In this document: positions 58,717 to 64,000 of the stretch, piece after piece | How positions within the stretch are numbered: the stretch's first letter is position 1 | Layout: each line of letters begins with the position of its first letter | Origin: Phenylobacterium sp. | Lineage (GTDB): Bacteria > Pseudomonadota > Alphaproteobacteria > Caulobacterales > Caulobacteraceae | Assembly: GCA_004799545.1 (NCBI GenBank) | Contig: SSMU01000009.1 | Coordinates: 1-64,000, forward strand | Direction of reading: 5' to 3' | DNA: 64,000 bases | Translations under genes and position numbers: made by a program | The notes under the pieces: model-generated | Database searches by the model: none | What the model was told of the DNA's origin: nothing | The model's input: the letters and a program-made list of their open reading frames with translations, nothing else

Positions 58717-59793
58717 TCACTGCGGCTTGGGATAGACGATCGTGAGGCGGGCGCGAGCATGCGCCGGTGACTGTCCGTCGGGTAAAGGGGCGGCGCTGAT
58801 GTAGTGATCCTTCGCCATCCGGAGCGCCGAGTCGTCAAAACCCCAGCCGACGGGAAACGCCGAGAACACGGTGCAGTCGTTGAGCGCGCCATCGTCGTTG
58901 ACGCGACAATCGACGACCGCGGCTCCCGGCACGCCCGCCCGGGCAGCCGCATCTGGATAGTAGCCGCCTGGTGGGCCGAGCCCGGCGACCGCATGTGTGG
59001 TCTTGTAGAGCACCTGGCGATCCGGGGGCTCGACCGGAATGACGCGCGGAGGTCCCCCAGGCCAATCATCCTCGTCTGCCAGGGACCGCGCGGCGAAATC
59101 CACCTCGAATGTCCACCAGAGTTCCGCCTGCTCAGATGCGCCCGGCGGCAAGGGCGCGGCGGTCATCCAACCGCGCGCCGCCATCCGCAGCACGGCGTCG
59201 CCGAAGCCAAGACTGGGCGCGGTGTCCCAAACCAACCGACATGCCTTCAGCTTGAGGTCCGCCGCGACCTGGCATTGGATGGTTACGTGGCCACCCTGAT
59301 CCAGAAGAAGCGCGCGGTCAGGCCAGTATGGACCCGCCGGAGCGAACTTGCGGAAACGCCGCTCCGGAATTTTATACACCGCTTCGCGGTGACGCTCGTC
59401 CGCCGCCTCGGCCGGAAGAGCAAAGCGGATCGGAATGCGCACCCCGTGGGCCTGCGCCTCGGAACAAGGTGGGGTCGTGCGGATCAAGCCGGCGAGCTTC
59501 AAGGCGGCCGCGCCGAATTCGTATTGCGCTGGATCTTCAGACTCGACGACGCAGCCGGCCAGCGATCCATCCGCTTGAGCAGCGCACTGCAGGATCGCCA
59601 AACCCTTCACGCCATCCTTCCGCGCCTTAGCCGGATAGGCAGCGATCATGTCGTCGGCTGAAGGTACGCGGGTCCAACTCGGAGAGGGGCAGGACGTCTC
59701 GGCGAGCGCGCGAGCGCTCACCAAACTGAAGATCGCCGACGCTAAGGCCACCCTGGCCAGCGGCGCCGCCCCAGCTATCCTGGAAATCTTCAT
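58717..59793 (-). CDS. exported protein with three TonB-C-like modules
   Basis: A 358-residue protein with an N-terminal signal peptide (VALASAIFSLVSARALA). It contains three similar modules, each with a pair of cysteines about 13 residues apart: ILQCAAQADGSLAGC, TIQCQVAADLKLKAC and VVDCRVNDDGALNDC. Each is followed by a helix and a final RxPI/F-type strand, as in TonB C-terminal domains. No N-terminal TonB membrane anchor or proline-rich spanning region is visible, so it is not a classic TonB. The disulfide-like pairs suggest a periplasmic fold. ATG 59793 or 59799 could start it; the track start at 59841 is longer. Confidence 0.8.
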   Translation of the reverse strand: MKISRIAGAAPLARVALASAIFSLVSARALAETSCPSPSWTRVPSADDMIAAYPAKARKDGVKGLAILQCAAQADGSLAGCVVESEDPAQYEFGAAALKLAGLIRTTPPCSEAQAHGVRIPIRFALPAEAADERHREAVYKIPERRFRKFAPAGPYWPDRALLLDQGGHVTIQCQVAADLKLKACRLVWDTAPSLGFGDAVLRMAARGWMTAAPLPPGASEQAELWWTFEVDFAARSLADEDDWPGGPPRVIPVEPPDRQVLYKTTHAVAGLGPPGGYYPDAAARAGVPGAAVVDCRVNDDGALNDCTVFSAFPVGWGFDDSALRMAKDHYISAAPLPDGQSPAHARARLTIVYPKPQ

Positions 59794-59880
59794 GCCCATC
59801 CCCACACGACTTCGCGGCCAATTTAGCGTTTGCCGCCGCACCGCAAGCGGCTAGAAGACCGCCCTCGCCGCCTGGGCCCG

Positions 59881-59957
<77 letters not shown>

Positions 59958-59986
59958 GCGGCCCGGCGGCGAGACTTCCCGAGAGC

Positions 59987-61225
59987 TCAGGCGTCGTCGC
60001 GCAAGGGCGCAGCGACCACGGCGTCCGACGCCGACATGCCGAGCGCGTCGGCGAGCTTGGCGTCCCAGCCGTAGTGGTCGGCGGCGAAGCGCACCTCGCC
60101 CTGGTCGACATAGGCCGTCTCATAGACCAGGCGCACGGGCACGTCGGCGCCCAGCGACACCGAGCCGGTTTCGCCGGTGGCCAGGCGGTCGTCGAAGCGG
60201 TCCGCGGCGCCGAAGGCGTCGGCCACGATACGGGCGAAGCCCACGGCGTCCTCAACCCGGATACAGCCGTGGCTGAGGTTGCGGTTGCTGCGATCGAAGG
60301 CCGCCTGCACCGGCGTGTCGTGGAGGTAGATCGCCTGGTCGTCGTTGAGGTCGAACTTCACGCGGCCAAGGGCGGAGTCGGGACCCGGGTCCTGCACGAC
60401 GCGACCGTTGACCAGGCGCATATCGTGGCGGGCCATGTAGCCCGCGCCCTTCGGCAGGATCTCGCGCTTGGCGATGTCCGGCGGCACGGTCCAGCCGGGA
60501 TTGGTGACGATCCGCCGGAAGCTTGCCTGCAGCAGAGGCGTCTCGTGGCCGGGCGCGCCCGCCACAACCTTGCGGGAATCCAGCAGGATGCCGTCCTTGA
60601 AGAACCAGAGCCTGGTCGCGGCGACATTGACGTCGATCCGCGTCGGGGCCGCGCCGCGGGCCAGCCAGCGGCGCCGTTCCAGGTTCAGCGCCAGGGTGCG
60701 CGCCTTCAAGTCGAGCGCCTTGGACCCCGGATGCCGCCCGGCGGCCGCGCGGGCCTGCAGATAGGCCTCCGACAGGGTGCGGTAGTCGTCATCCTGCGGG
60801 GCGAGGCTGGCGAGCCAGGGGCCGAGCCGGTCCTCGCGCAGCGCCTGGGCAAGCTCGGCGTCCAGGGGCCGGCGGTTGGTCTCCAGGCTGAACACCACAT
60901 TCAGGCGCCGGGGATCGACCATGCCGAGCGCCAGGGCGCGGGCGTAGGTCAGGGCGATGCGGTTGAGCCGCGTCGCGTCGCCGGGACCGGCGGCCTCGAC
61001 CGCACGGGCCAGGTCGGAGGCGTCCAGGCCGTGGGCGTCGGCATGGCGCAGCGCCGTGGCCAGGGCGGCGGCGCTGGCCGGCGTCCAGGCGGCGGCGACG
61101 GGCGCGGCCGCGACGGTCTGGGATTGGGCGAGCACAGCGGTGGGAAGGCCGCCCAAGGTCAAGGCCGCCAGGGCGGTGAGGCCCAAGCTGTTGTGGCGGA
61201 ATATCTTTCGGCGGGCGGCGAACAT
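59987..61225 (-). CDS. L,D-transpeptidase (YcbB/ErfK-type) with signal peptide
   Basis: A ~412-residue periplasmic enzyme. The N-terminus [33 protein letters not shown] is a signal peptide. The middle contains a scaffold region ([27 protein letters not shown] and [15 protein letters not shown]) as in the YcbB group. The C-terminal YkuD catalytic domain has the hallmark [26 protein letters not shown] with the active cysteine in SHGCIRV. It makes 3-3 crosslinks or attaches lipoproteins to peptidoglycan. ATG 61225 is preferred; the track start at 61252 adds nine residues. It lies on the minus strand opposite tRNA-Pro. Confidence 0.92.
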   Translation of the reverse strand: MFAARRKIFRHNSLGLTALAALTLGGLPTAVLAQSQTVAAAPVAAAWTPASAAALATALRHADAHGLDASDLARAVEAAGPGDATRLNRIALTYARALALGMVDPRRLNVVFSLETNRRPLDAELAQALREDRLGPWLASLAPQDDDYRTLSEAYLQARAAAGRHPGSKALDLKARTLALNLERRRWLARGAAPTRIDVNVAATRLWFFKDGILLDSRKVVAGAPGHETPLLQASFRRIVTNPGWTVPPDIAKREILPKGAGYMARHDMRLVNGRVVQDPGPDSALGRVKFDLNDDQAIYLHDTPVQAAFDRSNRNLSHGCIRVEDAVGFARIVADAFGAADRFDDRLATGETGSVSLGADVPVRLVYETAYVDQGEVRFAADHYGWDAKLADALGMSASDAVVAAPLRDDA

Positions 61226-61294
61226 CGCCACCGGAAACTCCGGCGGCGCCATCGGGATGCAACAGCCGAGCTTCAGCGCGAACGATTTCCGGCC

Positions 61295-61705
61295 TTACCG
61301 CGCCAGCACGGCGTCCAGTCGCTGCTTGACGCTCTCCAGCTCGTCCAGGATCTCCAGCAGCCGGTCGCGGCCGATCCGGTCGGCGTGGAGGTCGCTCGGG
61401 AGCGCGTTGTCGGGCGCCGCTGCGATCGTCGAGGCGCCCTCGCCCGATGCGACCAGGCGCTTGGCGCCCTCCTCGCGATACAGTCGCTGGACGCCCTTGA
61501 TCGTGTAGCCCTCGTCGTGCAGCAGGCGGCGCACGCCCTTCAGCACGGCGATGTCGCCGGGCCGATAGAATCGGCGGCCGCCGGCCCGCTTCATGGGCCG
61601 GATGAAGGCGAACTTGGTTTCCCAGAAGCGCAGCACATGTTGCGGCACATTCAGCTCGTCGGCCGCCTCGGAAATGGTCCGAAAGGCTTCCGGGCCCTTG
61701 GCCAC
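61295..61705 (-). CDS. MerR family transcriptional regulator
   Basis: A 136-residue MerR-type regulator. The winged-helix HTH is [74 protein letters not shown], with a C-terminal helical tail ([19 protein letters not shown]) and no metal-binding cysteines. A gene of this type follows ihfA in many alphaproteobacteria. The targets are unknown. ATG 61705 is 15 bases after the ihfA stop, so it is probably in the plsX-fabH-ihfA operon. Confidence 0.93.
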   Translation of the reverse strand: MAKGPEAFRTISEAADELNVPQHVLRFWETKFAFIRPMKRAGGRRFYRPGDIAVLKGVRRLLHDEGYTIKGVQRLYREEGAKRLVASGEGASTIAAAPDNALPSDLHADRIGRDRLLEILDELESVKQRLDAVLAR

Positions 61706-61720
61706 GAGCCTAGCGGGTCC

Positions 61721-62023
61721 TCACCGCGCCAGCGCCCGGTCGACCCGGGCCTTCATCACCTGCGAGGCGCGGAATCCGATCACCCGGCGGGGTTCGATCG
61801 CCGCCGGCTCACCGGTCTTGGGATTGCGGCCCATGCGGGCCCGCTTGGCGCGCACCTGGAACACGCCGAAGCCCGAGAGCTTGACCTGTTCACCGCGCTC
61901 CAGCGCCTGGGACATGAGCTCGAGGACGCGCTCGACCAACTCGCCACAGTCCTGGCGGGTCAGTCCCACTTCCTCGTGGACCGCCTCACAGAGATCGGCC
62001 CGCGTCACGGTTTCACCCTTCAT
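61721..62023 (-). CDS. ihfA: integration host factor alpha subunit
   Basis: A 100-residue DNA-bending protein of the HU/IHF family: TVTRADLCEAVHEEVGLTRQDCGELVERVLELMSQALERGEQVKLSGFGVFQVRAKRARMGRNPKTGEPAAIEPRRVIGFRASQVMKARVDRAL. The conserved RxGRNPKTG arm inserts its proline into the minor groove. ATG 62023 begins MKGETVTRADLCEAV; the track extension to 62125 lies upstream. In Caulobacter IHF takes part in cell-cycle promoter architecture. It follows fabH, in the conserved order plsX-fabH-ihfA-MerR. Confidence 0.97.
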   Translation of the reverse strand: MKGETVTRADLCEAVHEEVGLTRQDCGELVERVLELMSQALERGEQVKLSGFGVFQVRAKRARMGRNPKTGEPAAIEPRRVIGFRASQVMKARVDRALAR

Positions 62024-62140
62024 GCTCGCCCGTTCCCCCGAAGCGATTTGTGCAGCCTGCCCTGATTGTCTCATTAGGTCAAAGACTTCAAGCTCTGGTT
62101 TGCGGTCCGTGCTTAACGGCCCCAAATCGCTTGGCCGGTG

Positions 62141-63121
62141 TCACAAGCGCAGCACGCAGGCGCCCCAGGTCAGGCCGCCGCCCATGGCCTCCAGCAGCAG
62201 CAGCTGGCCGGGCTTCACGCGCCCGTCCTTCACCCCTTGGTCGAGGGCCAGGGGGATCGAAGCCGCCGAGGTGTTGGCGTGCTGGGCGACGGTGGAGATC
62301 ACCTTGTGCTCGTCGATGCCCACCCGCCTGGCGACGCCTTCCAGAATGCGCTGGTTGGCCTGGTGGGGGATGAACCAGTCGACGCTGGCCACCGGGACGC
62401 CCGCGTCCTCCGCCGCGGCGTGGATGGCCTCGGAGATGTTCACCACCGCGTGGCGGAACACCTGGTTGCCCTGCATCCGCAAGAAGCCGCGGGTGCCGGT
62501 GGTGCCCGGGCCGCCGTCCACGAACAGCAGGTCCTGCTTGGTGCCGTCGGCGCGCAGGGCGAAACCCAGGAGGCCGCGGTCGCTCACCGCCCCCTCGCCG
62601 TCCTGCGGCTCCAGCACCACCGCGCCGGCCCCGTCGCCGAACAGCACGCAGGTGCCGCGGTCGTTCCAGTCCATCAGCCGGGTCATGGTCTCCGAGCCGA
62701 TGACCAGGGCGCATTTCGACCGGCCGCGCGCCACGAAGCCGTCGGCCACCGAGAGGGCGTAGACGAAGCCCGAACAGACCGCCTGGACGTCGAAGGCGAT
62801 GCCGATCGGACAGCCCAGCTTGCGCTGCACCAGGGCCGCGGTGGCCGGGAAGGTCAGGTCCGGGGTGGTGGTGGCGACGATGATCAGGTCGACGTCGTCC
62901 GGCGTGCGGCCCGCGGCCTCCAGGGCGCGCTGGGCGGCGATGACCGCGAGGTCGGAGGCCGCCTGGTCGTCGTCGGCCTTGTGGCGCTGGTGGATGCCGG
63001 TGCGCTCGCGGATCCATTCGTCGGAGGTGTCGACGAACATCGCCAGGTCCTGGTTGGTCACCACCTTGTCCGGCAGATAGCCGCCGACGCCGGTCACCAC
63101 GCTACGCAAGACCTTCGTCAC
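62141..63121 (-). CDS. fabH: beta-ketoacyl-ACP synthase III
   Basis: A 326-residue enzyme that initiates fatty acid synthesis by condensing acetyl-CoA with malonyl-ACP. The N-terminus VVTGVGGYLPDKVVTNQDLAMFVDTSDEWIRERTGIHQRH is characteristic. The catalytic cysteine lies in DVQAVCSGFVYAL, with the histidine and asparagine in FIPHQANQRI and AQHANTSAASIPLALDQG. The start is GTG 63121, immediately after the plsX stop. It is the second gene of the plsX-fabH-ihfA-MerR operon. Confidence 0.97.
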   Translation of the reverse strand: MTKVLRSVVTGVGGYLPDKVVTNQDLAMFVDTSDEWIRERTGIHQRHKADDDQAASDLAVIAAQRALEAAGRTPDDVDLIIVATTTPDLTFPATAALVQRKLGCPIGIAFDVQAVCSGFVYALSVADGFVARGRSKCALVIGSETMTRLMDWNDRGTCVLFGDGAGAVVLEPQDGEGAVSDRGLLGFALRADGTKQDLLFVDGGPGTTGTRGFLRMQGNQVFRHAVVNISEAIHAAAEDAGVPVASVDWFIPHQANQRILEGVARRVGIDEHKVISTVAQHANTSAASIPLALDQGVKDGRVKPGQLLLLEAMGGGLTWGACVLRL

Positions 63122-64000
63122 TTAGGCGGCTCCATCGGCAGGCTCGGGACTCGCCTCGGCGAGCGCGGCGGGCAGCCGTCTCATATTGCGTTCGATCTCT
63201 GCGGCGAAGTCGCTTCGGGCCAGATCGGCCGCGACACGGAGCGCCTGGCCGAAGTCGCGGCCGTTCGCCCCGCCGTGGACCTTCAACACCAGGCCATTGA
63301 GGCCGAGGAGAGGCGCGGCGGGTGGTGGGTTCAGCTTCTCACGGAACTTGCCGAGCCCGCCGCGGGCGAGCAGGGCGCCGAGCTTCGCCGCCGGGCTCGA
63401 TGTCAGCGCCGTGCGCAGCTCGCCGGTGATGAAGCGCAGCGCGCCCTCCATGGACTTCAGCGCCACATTGCCGGTGAAGCCGTCGGTGACCACAACGTCC
63501 ACCGCGCCCTTGGTGATGTCGTCGCCCTCCACGAAGCCGCGGTAGTCCATCTCGAAGCCGCCCGCGCGCAGCACCCGGTTGGCCTCGCGCACCTCCTCGT
63601 GGCCCTTCATCTCCTCGGCGCCGACATTGAGCAGGCCGATGCTGGGCCGCGCCTTGCCGTGGGCCGCGCGATGGTAGGCCTCGCCCATGATGGCGAACTC
63701 CACCAGCCGCTCGGCGTCGCAGTCGACGTTGGCGCCCACGTCCAGGAAGGTGGTGGCCCCCTTGGGCGTCGGGATGCTGGTCACCAGGGCCGGCCGGTCG
63801 AGGTCGGCGCTCATCCGCAGGATCAGCATGGAGATGGCCATCAGAGCGCCGGTGTTCCCAGCCGAGACGGCGGCCGCCGCCTCCCCTTCGCGGATCGACT
63901 CCACCGCGTTCCACATGGACGAGCCCTTGCCGCGGCGCATCGCCTGGGCCGGTTTCTCGTCCATGCCGATCACCTTGTCAGCATGGCGGATGGTGACGCG
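63122..64000 (-). CDS. plsX: phosphate acyltransferase PlsX (C-terminal part, cut by window edge)
   Basis: The enzyme makes acyl-phosphate from acyl-ACP for phospholipid synthesis. The visible ~290 residues include GMDEKPAQAMRRGKGSSM, EGEAAAAVSAGNTGALMAIS, VTSIPTPKGATTFLDVGANVDCDAERLVEFAIMGEAY, GLLNVGAEEMKGHEEV and DVVVTDGFTGNVALKSMEGAL, all PlsX signatures. The start codon lies beyond the right edge, and the frame is open to 64000. It directly precedes fabH: its TAA stop is immediately followed by the fabH GTG, so these are cotranscribed. Confidence 0.96.
   Translation of the reverse strand, partial: RVTIRHADKVIGMDEKPAQAMRRGKGSSMWNAVESIREGEAAAAVSAGNTGALMAISMLILRMSADLDRPALVTSIPTPKGATTFLDVGANVDCDAERLVEFAIMGEAYHRAAHGKARPSIGLLNVGAEEMKGHEEVREANRVLRAGGFEMDYRGFVEGDDITKGAVDVVVTDGFTGNVALKSMEGALRFITGELRTALTSSPAAKLGALLARGGLGKFREKLNPPPAAPLLGLNGLVLKVHGGANGRDFGQALRVAADLARSDFAAEIERNMRRLPAALAEASPEPADGAA

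Overview
The window is GC-rich, gene-dense chromosomal DNA from an alphaproteobacterium, most likely family Caulobacteraceae (Caulobacter/Phenylobacterium-like). The evidence is the arrangement clpP - CicA-like HAD phosphatase - clpX, the plsX-fabH-ihfA-MerR block followed by a tRNA-Pro, the recJ-glpX-hom-alaC block, a class I phaC, a two-domain cold-shock protein, and many alphaproteobacterial small families (DUF2842, NDUFS4-like complex I subunit, DUF6481). Genus assignment is inference. No rRNA, CRISPR array, integrase or complete insertion sequence was seen.

Layout. 1-2.4 kb: clpX (cut by the window edge), cicA, a small conserved gene and clpP. 2.5-9.5 kb: accessory metabolism (M20 peptidase, YCII protein, phytanoyl-CoA dioxygenase-like oxygenase, aldo/keto reductase, DsbA-type oxidoreductase) and a compact cobalt-type nitrile hydratase operon (alpha, beta, accessory protein). 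9.5-19.2 kb: ndk, an ABC-F ATPase, a KirBac-type K+ channel, several membrane or stress proteins and a PHA-system protein. 19.2-22.6 kb: LPS inner-core precursor operon kdsA-hldE-hldD. 22.7-31.5 kb: cyclopropane fatty acid synthase, a LuxR-HTH/VOC fusion, a sulfur amino-acid operon (cysK-sseA-metC-glycerate kinase), a sedolisin-type peptidase and a HAD hydrolase.

31.5-33.7 kb is the most unusual stretch. It is a ~2.1 kb, visibly AT-richer islet between the HAD gene and the 3' end of a tRNA-Arg gene, bounded by an 11-bp direct repeat (CCTGGCGCGCC) whose right copy covers the tRNA 3' end. It carries a translationally coupled HIT-domain gene plus a gene with weak ATP-grasp/PEP-synthase-like signatures. 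A three-TM membrane protein gene is divergently transcribed from them. It is the best candidate here for an undescribed system.

33.7-48.8 kb: three tRNAs (Arg, Pro, Glu), a complex I subunit, small periplasmic and cold-shock genes, recJ, glpX, hom, a DUF559 endonuclease-like gene, alaC, a lipoprotein, phaC, a DUF296 protein, a HisKA_2 histidine kinase with a receiver protein whose phospho-acceptor Asp is Asn, and an FAD/NAD(P)-binding protein. 48.9-64 kb: small hypothetical genes, a PadR-DUF1700-DUF2807 operon, msrB, argC plus GNAT, rplM-rpsI, cytochrome P460, ctaA, a protein with three TonB-C-like modules, tRNA-Pro(GGG), an L,D-transpeptidase, and MerR-ihfA-fabH-plsX (cut by the right edge).

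A second theme is a set of dispersed intergenic inverted-repeat elements (near 24.0, 36.3, 38.4, 40.9, 49.7, 50.2 and 51.5 kb). Several extend into neighbouring genes and supply their C-terminal codons. All family calls come from reading the translated sequence; no database search was run.
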